Assembly (NCBI RefSeq): GCF_002100145.1
Contig: NZ_JXQD01000025.1
Coordinates: 530,166-594,165, forward strand
Direction: 5' to 3'
DNA: 64,000 nt
Source of the DNA: Vibrio sp. qd031
GTDB lineage: Bacteria > Pseudomonadota > Gammaproteobacteria > Enterobacterales > Vibrionaceae
The position numbers were made by a program, and so were the translations under genes. Numbering within the stretch: position 1 is the stretch's first letter; the number at the start of each line of letters is the position of its first letter. Under the pieces are notes generated by a model. That model made no database searches. It had not been told where the DNA came from and saw only the letters and a list, made by a program, of their open reading frames with translations. Shown here piece after piece: positions 9,804-17,634 of this stretch.

Positions 9804-10574
9804 TCAGTTGGTGTCACCGAACAGAGGTGCAAATGACTGAGTAGCTGCGACGTTCAACAAGTCTTTTTCCAACTCTTTACAGATCTTACTATAAGCATAA
9901 TTCCCCATGCTAATGCGTTTTACTCCTAACTCGGAAAGAGCCCTAAAATCAGGCAAACGTTGTGTACACATTACGTTTAAGGGTAAATCCGTGAATTCAG
10001 CAAGAATCTTAATATCTTTTGGCTCGTCTAAGAATGGAACAAAAATGCCGTCTGCTCCTGCTCTCTCATACAGGGATATGCGAAGCTTTGTTTCCTCTAG
10101 AGGAGCAGCACTTTTAACTAAATAGGCATCGGTTCTAGCGTTTAAAAATATAGAAACGTCTGATGCACGTAAAAGTGCGACTAAACCAGAGATAGTCTCT
10201 TCCATTACATATGGATCTTTTAGAACTCTCTTTCCATCTATGACTATGCTATCTTCGATGTTAACACCAACAACTCCGATCTCCGCTAGTTGCTTAATAT
10301 TCTCGTAGATTTCAGCAACGGTATCTCCATAACCAGCCTCAATATCAACCGTTAATGGAATGGTTGTGCGACTCTTAATCTTAATCACAAGATCGCGCAA
10401 TTCAGAAAAAGATATTTCTTCTCCATCTGAATATCCAAATAGGTGCGAGATTGCCGCGCTGGAGGTACCGATACACTGGTAGCCAGCCTGCTCTGCTATA
10501 ACTGCACTAGTTACATCCCATACGTTACATAAAATAACCGGCTGTGGTTGAAAGTGTAAGCTTCTAAAATCCAT
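9804..10574 (-). CDS. Isocitrate lyase/PEP mutase superfamily protein
   Basis: Cytoplasmic TIM-barrel protein of 256 residues. The ATG at 10574 is preferred over one 33 bases upstream because AAGGG lies 8 bases before it. Superfamily motifs are VDIEAGYGD (D77, E79), GVNIEDS (E107, D108) and NARTDAY. The KKCGH-type catalytic cysteine motif of isocitrate and methylisocitrate lyases is absent (KRVLKD instead). A role as oxaloacetate decarboxylase, phosphonopyruvate hydrolase or PEP mutase-like enzyme is therefore more plausible. It stands alone with gaps of over 300 bases on each side; no pathway partner is adjacent. Exact substrate unknown. Confidence 0.8.
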   Translation of the reverse strand: MDFRSLHFQPQPVILCNVWDVTSAVIAEQAGYQCIGTSSAAISHLFGYSDGEEISFSELRDLVIKIKSRTTIPLTVDIEAGYGDTVAEIYENIKQLAEIGVVGVNIEDSIVIDGKRVLKDPYVMEETISGLVALLRASDVSIFLNARTDAYLVKSAAPLEETKLRISLYERAGADGIFVPFLDEPKDIKILAEFTDLPLNVMCTQRLPDFRALSELGVKRISMGNYAYSKICKELEKDLLNVAATQSFAPLFGDTN

Positions 10575-10922
10575 ATTAATAACCCTTATACACATCTTTA
10601 GATACAAGCTAACACGACTGAGCGTACTATTGAATAGATATGCCGACTAAATTGTGTCTATAAGCGTCTGTTTTTATTGTAAAAGAGAGTTCTAAAGCAT
10701 TGGAACTGCTTGTCTACCCCTAGTATAAGGACAGTTGATCTGTTGTGGGTATTATCAGTGTTCTGGTGCGCAAGTTTAAAACCGGGCATATCTGGGTTAG
10801 AACAATAACACCAACGACTTGTCACTAGGAGTTAGCATTATGCACCCATGTAATATTTAGAAGTCAATGTACGCCAACCCAAAATGACTGTTTAAGGGCT
10901 AGCGCATAAGCTGTATGAGGTA
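10575..10922. other. 348-base intergenic region
   Basis: Presumably holds the promoter of the PEP mutase-like gene and the 3' end of the cytochrome c' transcript. I see no conserved RNA, hairpin terminator or credible ORF. Confidence 0.5.
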
Positions 10923-11354
10923 TTAACGACGAGCACGGTAGCTTCTGTGGCAAGCTTTACAGGTGGTGAGGCCTTCCTTAATTGTATCGCTAGCACCGCT
11001 TTGATTTTGTGCTAAAACCGCAGTGTTTAACTGAATCATGCTGGCATCGAGTTTGGCTAACTGCTCTTTGAACTTGTCTGGGTTTTCCCAAATAGAGGTT
11101 CTTGCCTTACTGTCTTCAGTACTTCCTTGTGGAAAGGCGGTTTGCAGCAGCAGAGTCTGTTCGACCAATTGAGCGCTTAGTGTTGCTAGAGCCGCCCAAT
11201 CGATCTCGGAGCCTCGCAGCGCAGCGGCAATGGCGTCGGTATTCTCTTCTACGGTTTGAAATGCAGCTTGGCGCGCTTCAATGATTTCTTTATGAGGGTT
11301 GGCCAGCGCAAGCGTTGGCAAGAGCATGCATAGTACGAGTAGAGGTTTGTTCAT
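10923..11354 (-). CDS. Cytochrome c' (periplasmic)
   Basis: Periplasmic haem protein of 143 residues. A signal peptide occupies residues 1-18 (cleavage after LALA), followed by a four-helix bundle. The haem attachment motif CKACH lies near the C terminus (C132, C135, H136), the placement that defines class II cytochromes c'. Such proteins bind nitric oxide in other proteobacteria. It is divergent from a cytochrome b561 gene with about 115 bases between them, so the two may form an electron-transfer pair. Confidence 0.9.
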   Translation of the reverse strand: MNKPLLVLCMLLPTLALANPHKEIIEARQAAFQTVEENTDAIAAALRGSEIDWAALATLSAQLVEQTLLLQTAFPQGSTEDSKARTSIWENPDKFKEQLAKLDASMIQLNTAVLAQNQSGASDTIKEGLTTCKACHRSYRARR

Positions 11355-11470
11355 TACTCTGTCCTTTTAAGGTAATAACGTCCTGTTTAAGTGAATAATG
11401 TACCGAGTCCCAGTTGCGCATGCAAATTGGGTAGTGTAAATTTTTGTCAACACCGCTAAGGAAGAGAGCC

Positions 11471-12091
11471 ATGCAAATCTGGGACTTACCGACACGCCTT
11501 TACCATTGGGGACAGGCCTTTTTGGTTGTCGCGATGATTATCACGGGGAATCTTAGTGAAGGACCGCATTTTGAGTTGGGTCTGCTGCTAATAACCCTGA
11601 TTTTGTGGCGCATAGTGTGGGGATTACTGGGTAGTGAAACCAGCCGTTTTTCTCAGTTTTTGGCTGGTCCAAAGCGCGTGTTCAGTTATCTATCAGGTCG
11701 AGAAGATGACTCAGTAGGACACAACCCGGCAGGGGGATGGATGGTGGTGGTAATGATCTTGCTACTGTTTATTCAGTGCGTTACCGGGATGGTGGTTGGT
11801 GGGTTGTTCGACGAGGTGAGTATTACGGCGCTGTTGATCACCGATGACCTGTACGATTTAGCGGTTGAAACGCACGAATGGGGTTCGACCATTCTGCCTT
11901 ACGTGATTGGTGTCCATCTGGCCGCTATTGCGATTTATAAGATCAAAGGCAAACCTTTAGTGAAAGCCATGGTGACGGGACGCACCGATCGTAAATCGTC
12001 ACGGCAAGTGAAACTAGAGTCGACAAAAAAAGCGTGTATCGTGTTGCTGTTTGTCGTGCCTATTTCGGCATATTTCTTTTATATTCTTTAA
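11471..12091 (+). CDS. Cytochrome b561-family membrane protein
   Basis: Di-haem inner-membrane protein of 206 residues. The ATG at 11471 is chosen over an upstream TTG because AAGGAAGAG precedes it and it yields the family start MQIWDLPTRLYHW. Four hydrophobic segments are visible (about 14-27, 36-54, 90-112, 137-165), followed by a helix near the C terminus (187-206). Conserved histidines occur in TRLYHW, SVGHNP, VETHEWG and GVHLAA. It probably passes electrons from the quinone pool to the divergently encoded cytochrome c'. Confidence 0.88.
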   Translation: MQIWDLPTRLYHWGQAFLVVAMIITGNLSEGPHFELGLLLITLILWRIVWGLLGSETSRFSQFLAGPKRVFSYLSGREDDSVGHNPAGGWMVVVMILLLFIQCVTGMVVGGLFDEVSITALLITDDLYDLAVETHEWGSTILPYVIGVHLAAIAIYKIKGKPLVKAMVTGRTDRKSSRQVKLESTKKACIVLLFVVPISAYFFYIL

Positions 12092-12189
12092 ATTAATAAA
12101 TGTTAAAGCGCTCCGCAACGAGCACTATTGATTTTCAAAGGATTGTAAGAGCAGAGACTGATTTTATGCAAATCATCTTTTGATTGACA

Positions 12190-12208
12190 ATTATTGATAC
12201 TCATTATT
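12190..12208. promoter_or_regulatory. Fur-box-like sequence
   Basis: ATTATTGATACTCATTATT matches 14 of 19 positions of the classical Fur box GATAATGATAATCATTATC. It lies 650 bases before the nearest downstream gene, so its target is uncertain. Confidence 0.45.
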
Positions 12209-12303
12209 AATACTAATAATCCCAACATAAAATTACCGTTTACAAAATATTTTGTAGACTAAAGCATCGGTAAAACTAGCATAAAGCGGGCGAACCAAGT
12301 CCC

Positions 12304-12325
12304 CAGTAAATCCCCTTTTTTACTG
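12304..12325. repeat. Inverted repeat / hairpin
   Basis: CAGTAAA and TTTACTG form perfect 7-base arms around TCCCCTTT, with a T-run in the loop and 3' arm. It lies about 100 bases after the Fur-like box. Confidence 0.4.
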
Positions 12326-12860
12326 TCTAAAATTACATTTCTACCATGTTCCAAGCGATATGTTAAATAACGAAGTGCCATAAGTTTCTAGTAGCACGTG
12401 TTATTTATCATAGCGACTTATAAAGGTAATGCTTGAGTCAGAAACCTTATTTAAACGTAAGGTGATGACTGCCCTCAACTCGACACATACCCCCGTTACA
12501 TTTTCTTACGGTATAAATTTTAGCCAAGCGACTTTGCGACACAGCTCAAATATTGGTCTGCTAAATGATGGTAGTATCACCGAAATTGGATGACCAATAG
12601 CACCACATAGGACAACCAGTTATCGTGGGTATCAGTTAAGATAGCTCTAATTGGTGGGGTATGTAGTTGTTAATCATGAGTTTTTTAAGGAGGCACGTTG
12701 ATAGAGCAAAAATATCACAGCGCTGAAAAGGCTAGTTGATTCGAAATAATGTCTTTTCGGTTCGAAATAGCTACAGGAAAAGGTTCTTAATGAACCCCGC
12801 ATTCAAATAATTTCTCAAACGTTTGCCGTTAGGCATTCTCTACAGTTGGCAGGAAAATAA

Positions 12861-15800
12861 ATGACGATATTTAAGTCAAAGTTAGCGTTATTACCACTAT
12901 GTCTCTCATACTCTTTATTTGCACAAGCACAGCAAATTGGCAGTAATAATATGGAAGTATTTCCAGAGACGCCAGTTATGTTTAGTGCCCAAGTTGAAGG
13001 GAGCTCTACCAAGAGAATTAATTTAGACGTGAATAATTTAGGAGCGTACGCAACCTTAAGCATTTTCGCGGATGATGAGCTGATCGCAGATAATATTAAT
13101 GTACCCTCAAAAGGACAACAGCAACTTTCAGTCTTGGTGAACTTTAAGCAGCTTGGTGATATTTCAATAAAAATTAAAAGTTTGACTTCCACCATTATCG
13201 TTAACTCAATGAAGCTAGAGGATGTATCTGGTATTACGATTCCTCAATTCAAAGATATCTCGGAACAAGCTGGGATAGATAAGGTGAATTCACTTAAATA
13301 CGCAGGCCCCACGGTCGCCGATATCAACAACAATGGCTTTTATGACTTTGTAGTCAATAATCATAATGACGTCACCAGTAAATTGTATTGGAATAATGGA
13401 GACGGTACGGTAACGAAGCATCACAAAGATCTTTCAAGATGGACAATGCATGACTTACACGGTACGTCTTTTGCTGATTATGATGGAGATGGTCACTTAG
13501 ACATGATACTCGCGCAAGGGGGAGGAAACGGTCGCAACCCTGCAACGAACAATTTCTATAAAAATAACAACGATGAGTTTGTGCTTTACACAGGCGACGT
13601 TGGTATTGAAAAAGGTGCTCGGGGGCGAGGTTCGAAATGGGGCGATTTTAACCAAAATGGTAAACTCGATTTCGTCATGATTAACGAAATGGGTTTATTT
13701 GGAGAAACACCTCAACATCATTTCTATGAAAATGTAGGCGATGGCAAGTTTGAACTCAAAACCGTTCCTGGCATTGAAACGGAACAACCTGAAAGAGCGT
13801 TAGTTACAGACCTTAATAATGATGGTATCGACGATATTATCTTATATGGCCATCGGCACTCGCTCTCGGTGTGGTTGGGCAATGGGGATTTCACGTTTAC
13901 CGATATTACTGAGCAATTCCCTCAAGAGTTACGAGACAGCAAGCAAATTTCGGCAGTCGTCGATCTAGACATAAACAACAATGGAATGACGGATCTGTAT
14001 TTTGCTCGCGGCAAGGAATTTGAACATGGCCGTGGTGAAGCCACATCCGTTGATTTCGATCCAGAACTGAAGCAGTTCTCTATTAAACCACGTCCATACC
14101 ATGGTAGTGACCGTTGGGAATTTACCGCTGACGGGCCACTGAAACTCGATAATTATTACTTCTTGGGGCAAAACGGCTTTCGCCACAAAGACTATCCTAT
14201 CTATCTAGGTAAGGATAAAGTTGCAACAAACGTCACATCGGGCAGCGAGTTTGAATTTTCGGCTGAAGACGCTGAGGGATGGCCAGAGGATACCAATAAA
14301 AATGGTGTTTACTTTGGACATTTAGGAAATGGCAAATGGAAAGCAGCATTAGTACGTAAAGGCGATATCTTTTGGGCTTACAAATTTAATCTGACGGGTG
14401 TAACGTCGTACGAACTCGATTTTGTTCCTGAAAACCGAAACTTAGACGATGTACTTTTGCGCAACGACGGTGATGCTTTTGTTGATGTATCGCGCGAATG
14501 GAATATTCCAAAAGGTGGCAATGCGCAGGGCGTTATAACGGGTGACTTTAACAACAACGGTCAACAAGATCTGCTCATCTATCGCTGGGGTAATGTTAAC
14601 CATCGTATTTCGGACCTAATGCTACTTAATAATAAGGATCGCTTTGAGGCGGTGACTATGCACGGCGCCGCCGACTTCGGTGGACCAGGCTATGGTGATA
14701 TGGGTCAGTCTTTCGATTTCAATCTTAATGGTAACGTTGATATTTTAAGTGGTAGTGAGTTTGGTGAGTGGTATCTATACAGTAACCAAACTGAAAACAT
14801 TGGCAACTATGCGTTAGTTCGAGTGGGTTACTCTCCTCGCGATAATGTTGATCCAATTTCGGCCAAGGTACGTGTTAAGACCGCCAAAGGTGAATGGCAA
14901 AAACGCGTTGGGTCAACGGGTGAAGTATTCTCACAAAGCTTGTTGAATACGGTTCATTTTGGATTGGGCAGCGCTGAAAAAATTGAGTCGATAGTGGTGA
15001 CATGGAGAAACGGTGAAACCGCCGAGTTTAACAATAAATCGGTTAATCAAGTGTTCTTTACCGATGAGCTTGATCCTACGAATCTAGAGATAGTATCGGC
15101 GTATGATGAGGTTCGTGAGAATACGTCAATGCCGCTTAACATTGATGCACTGCCTCACAACTCCGATGCGTCCGTTACTTGGTCAAGCAGTAACGATAAC
15201 GTTGTTAGTGTTGACGCTGACGGTATTGTTACGGCAACGGGTTCAGCGGGTCAATCTGCTGTTATCACCGCGCATAGCACTGTAAGTGAGACTAAAGCTG
15301 AGAAAACCATTACTGTTGCCAAGTGGACTGCAAAGCCTATCGAAGCGCTCTCATTAGTGGCGAATAAAAGCAGTGTTATCGTTGGTCAAAGTGTTGCCAT
15401 CGAATCATCAGTTGAGCCAATCCAACCGGATAATAGCAACTTAGAATGGGTCAGCAGCAACCCACAAGTTGCTGTCGTCGACAATCGAGGTGTGGTCACT
15501 GGCGTGTCCGCTGGTGATGTTGAGATTGTCGCGACTTCAAGCGCAAATAGTGCGATTAACGATAGTGTTTCGTTGACCGTTGAGCCGTTTATTGAAGGTT
15601 TCGTGAACATCCACGACAGTGACAAATACGCAACGCAACCAATAGTTCTGGGTGAAAACATGACTATCGAACTTGATTATCATGCAGGTACAGGCAACAA
15701 AGTCATCTTTGCCGATGAAGGTGGGGTACGAGTATGGCTGCGTCATTTCCAACGTAAATGGTTACCTCAAAGAGATATCGTACTTGTAGAGTCTGATGCA

Positions 15801-15968
15801 ATAGATACCGTATCTGGTACCTACTCTTACACAATACCATTGGATGGTGTGAAGCCAACAAGCGAGTTACCTGAAGGGCATTTTTATTCGCTTAGAGCAA
15901 CCTTTACTGCGAGTGACGGAACGATGCATGACCACGAAATTTATCCTTTGAATTTCGTGAACAAATAA
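12861..15968 (+). CDS. Large secreted VCBS/FG-GAP repeat protein with ASPIC/UnbV and Ig-like (Big_2) domains
   Basis: Exported protein of 1035 residues, probably cell-surface or extracellular. A signal peptide spans residues 1-22 (..LFAQA). An N-terminal beta domain (about 30-120) is followed by VCBS/FG-GAP-type beta-propeller sequence (about 130-650). That region holds seven calcium-loop motifs of the type D-x-[DN]-x-[DN]-G, for example DINNNGFYD, DYDGDGHLD, DLNNDGIDD and DFNNNGQQD. An ASPIC/UnbV (CRTAC1-like) segment lies at about 665-735, with VRVKTAKGEWQKRVGS and HFGLGSAEKIESIVV. Two Big_2 Ig-like repeats follow (about 745-905; VTWSSSNDNVVSVD and LEWVSSNPQVAVVD), then an unrecognised 130-residue C-terminal domain. 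It is monocistronic, with CAGGAAAATAA before the ATG. Function is unknown; adhesion or glycan binding is plausible. Confidence 0.85.
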   Translation: MTIFKSKLALLPLCLSYSLFAQAQQIGSNNMEVFPETPVMFSAQVEGSSTKRINLDVNNLGAYATLSIFADDELIADNINVPSKGQQQLSVLVNFKQLGDISIKIKSLTSTIIVNSMKLEDVSGITIPQFKDISEQAGIDKVNSLKYAGPTVADINNNGFYDFVVNNHNDVTSKLYWNNGDGTVTKHHKDLSRWTMHDLHGTSFADYDGDGHLDMILAQGGGNGRNPATNNFYKNNNDEFVLYTGDVGIEKGARGRGSKWGDFNQNGKLDFVMINEMGLFGETPQHHFYENVGDGKFELKTVPGIETEQPERALVTDLNNDGIDDIILYGHRHSLSVWLGNGDFTFTDITEQFPQELRDSKQISAVVDLDINNNGMTDLYFARGKEFEHGRGEATSVDFDPELKQFSIKPRPYHGSDRWEFTADGPLKLDNYYFLGQNGFRHKDYPIYLGKDKVATNVTSGSEFEFSAEDAEGWPEDTNKNGVYFGHLGNGKWKAALVRKGDIFWAYKFNLTGVTSYELDFVPENRNLDDVLLRNDGDAFVDVSREWNIPKGGNAQGVITGDFNNNGQQDLLIYRWGNVNHRISDLMLLNNKDRFEAVTMHGAADFGGPGYGDMGQSFDFNLNGNVDILSGSEFGEWYLYSNQTENIGNYALVRVGYSPRDNVDPISAKVRVKTAKGEWQKRVGSTGEVFSQSLLNTVHFGLGSAEKIESIVVTWRNGETAEFNNKSVNQVFFTDELDPTNLEIVSAYDEVRENTSMPLNIDALPHNSDASVTWSSSNDNVVSVDADGIVTATGSAGQSAVITAHSTVSETKAEKTITVAKWTAKPIEALSLVANKSSVIVGQSVAIESSVEPIQPDNSNLEWVSSNPQVAVVDNRGVVTGVSAGDVEIVATSSANSAINDSVSLTVEPFIEGFVNIHDSDKYATQPIVLGENMTIELDYHAGTGNKVIFADEGGVRVWLRHFQRKWLPQRDIVLVESDAIDTVSGTYSYTIPLDGVKPTSELPEGHFYSLRATFTASDGTMHDHEIYPLNFVNK

Positions 15969-15985
15969 AATAGCAAAACCTAACC

Positions 15986-16022
15986 AAGCCTCCTTTACTT
16001 AGCTGTAAAGGAGGCTTTTTTT
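15986..16022. terminator. Rho-independent terminator
   Basis: GCCTCCTTTAC / GTAAAGGAGGC with a 6-base loop and a 7-T run, 19 bases after the large secreted-protein gene. Flanking AA/TT make it usable in both directions, facing the convergent MscS gene. Confidence 0.92.
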
Positions 16023-16096
16023 AACCCGACCCATTTAGTGCGATTAGTCGTAATTTAGTCGATGACTAACCGACCTCTTTAGCTCCAGCAATTTCA

Positions 16097-16939
16097 TTAA
16101 ACGATTTTTTCTGTGTTGTTGCAGCTCACATGTTGATACCACAGTGCCATAAACCGCTCAGTAATGGCTTGCTCAAGTTGGTGTGCTTCTTCAGTTGGAC
16201 AAAACAAAGTAATCGAAAAGACCTGATGAGTGAGATCCGAGGTATGAATATCGATAAACGGCTCGATGGATGTGGCTTCGATTTCGAGACGCTTACTGAT
16301 AAGGTTAGAGTATCGCGCTGCTACATCTTGAAACGGTGCGATCAGCTCGTTTATTGTCTGTGTGACAGGCTCTCTAAGCTCAAATAAATTTACACTATTG
16401 TCTCGATAAATCGAGAACTTGTGCATAACGTATCGACGCATGAAATTTAGGCTGATCACTGAGTGAGTGAGCAACACATTGTTCATAACGGTGATTGAAC
16501 GTCCGGTATAGCTATAGCCATTTTCAAAGTCGACCTCGAGCAATCTAAATTTTATCCAATCAATTTCAGCCACTTCTCCATACTGATCGTTGATTTGAAT
16601 CCAATCTCCAACACGAAAAGGGCGGTTAGTCGCCCAAGTAAAGAACCCTAAAAAGCACTGCAACAGTTCTTTTGTCGCCACCACAAAGGCGACGGTAAAC
16701 GCTGCTACCGAGATTGCGAAGTTCTGCAATTCAGACAACCACACTGCAGCAATTCCAAGCACAATGGCTAGGTTACACAGGTTTTTGGCGACGCTAATCC
16801 AGCTCTTTTGTCGCTCCTCCAAACGTCGTCTCGAACGCTTGATTGTGGTAATCCATAGCTGTCTTACGATCCACACAGCAACGATAAAGGCCGCTGTGAA
16901 CAAAACTTTGGGTGGGAGGTTGAACTCTGGGATTAGCAT
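16097..16939 (-). CDS. MscS-family mechanosensitive channel
   Basis: Membrane protein of 280 residues. Hydrophobic helices are at about 9-28, 48-65 and 69-100; the last is followed by the MscS beta-domain motif RPFRVGDWIQINDQYGEV and TVMNNVLL in place of the usual PN. A C-terminal alpha/beta domain (about 175-275) matches the MscS cage. It is not close in sequence to the smaller MscS at 3796-4392. It appears monocistronic. Confidence 0.87.
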   Translation of the reverse strand: MLIPEFNLPPKVLFTAAFIVAVWIVRQLWITTIKRSRRRLEERQKSWISVAKNLCNLAIVLGIAAVWLSELQNFAISVAAFTVAFVVATKELLQCFLGFFTWATNRPFRVGDWIQINDQYGEVAEIDWIKFRLLEVDFENGYSYTGRSITVMNNVLLTHSVISLNFMRRYVMHKFSIYRDNSVNLFELREPVTQTINELIAPFQDVAARYSNLISKRLEIEATSIEPFIDIHTSDLTHQVFSITLFCPTEEAHQLEQAITERFMALWYQHVSCNNTEKIV

Positions 16940-17217
16940 TAACTTGGCTCTTAATTGGTAAATCAGTTGATGAGGCGATATTAAATAGTGCGCGGATTAT
17001 AGTAATTTATTTAGAACTGTCATTGGTTATTTTAAAAACTATGGTCATTTTTCATTGAATAATTTCTATTGATTCGATAATGAATTTTTGTGGATATTTT
17101 TCTGTATCGACAAACAGATTTTATTGATAAGAAAAAAATATTTCGTTGGAAAAATGCCTATTTAGCCAATATTGTTCACTTGAAACATGACCATCGATTC
17201 CTATTGAGGACAAGACA
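16940..17217. other. AT-rich intergenic region
   Basis: 278 AT-rich bases between divergent genes (MscS and DUF413 protein), likely holding both promoters. No palindrome or conserved RNA was recognised. Confidence 0.5.
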
Positions 17218-17580
17218 ATGATAGACAGTGATATTCGTATTGGAGAAAGACGCTTTTTCGACAATGTAGCCTTCCCGCGTGGTTTCGGGAAATGTGGGAA
17301 TTTCACTATTTCAGAAGATGAAATTCTTACCACTTTTGGACAAACCCTAATAGCGCTTGAGCTTGGAGAGATACTGCCGGTCAATGCAGAAGAGCGGCAC
17401 TTTATAAAGGTGTTGCATAACCCCGGTAAAGCAAAGAGCAAAATTGAGCGTACGTGGTTAAAGTACCTTCAGTTAGCCAGAGGCCGAAAAACATTCCATA
17501 CATTAAACAGCCGAGGAAAGTACCAGCCTGTTATGGCCAATCAATCGGATTATTCTGATGAAGCTGTTGAAGAGTATTAA
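17218..17580 (+). CDS. DUF413 (MaoP/YifE-like) protein
   Basis: Protein of 120 residues in the DUF413 family. Conserved blocks are RRFFDNVAFPRGFGKCGNFT, then ALELGEILPVNAEERHF and the AKSKIERTWLKYL region, ending with FHTL. E. coli MaoP (YifE) organises the Ori macrodomain together with the maoS site, and its gene lies next to hdfR. Here the HdfR-like gene is about 8 kb away, so this may be a paralogue rather than the true maoP. ATG follows AGGACAAGACA. Confidence 0.8.
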   Translation: MIDSDIRIGERRFFDNVAFPRGFGKCGNFTISEDEILTTFGQTLIALELGEILPVNAEERHFIKVLHNPGKAKSKIERTWLKYLQLARGRKTFHTLNSRGKYQPVMANQSDYSDEAVEEY

Positions 17581-17596
17581 ATATATTATTAAATAA

Positions 17597-17634
17597 AAAA
17601 GCCGGAGTGGATGTTTATCCACTCCGGCTTTTTT
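17597..17634. terminator. Bidirectional terminator between DUF413 gene and puuD
   Basis: GCCGGAGTGGAT / ATCCACTCCGGC (12-base perfect arms, GTTT loop) flanked by A-run and T-run. It ends the purine operon on the minus strand and overlaps the puuD stop codon. Confidence 0.93.

Larger units (their letters stand above)
12092..12860. other. 769-base region without a recognised gene
   Basis: The longest gene-free stretch in the first 40 kb. It contains a Fur-box-like sequence (12190-12208), an inverted repeat CAGTAAA/TTTACTG (12304-12325), a TTCGAAATA direct repeat (about 12739 and 12761) and a small GGTTC/GAACC hairpin (12782-12796). It may carry a long regulated leader for the downstream large gene or an unrecognised small RNA. 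I found no convincing ORF. Confidence 0.5.

Noticed and set aside
12698..12739. 14-codon TTG-started ORF after AAGGAGG
   Set aside because: The spacing from AAGGAGG to TTG is only about 4 bases and the peptide is very short; chance is more likely.
12092..12860. RyhB-like sRNA in the Fur-box region
   Set aside because: The conserved RyhB core sequence, as I remember it, is not present, so I only report an unassigned region.
12815..13195. 126-codon minus-strand ORF at the start of the large secreted-protein gene
   Set aside because: Antisense to the signal peptide and N domain of a strongly supported gene.
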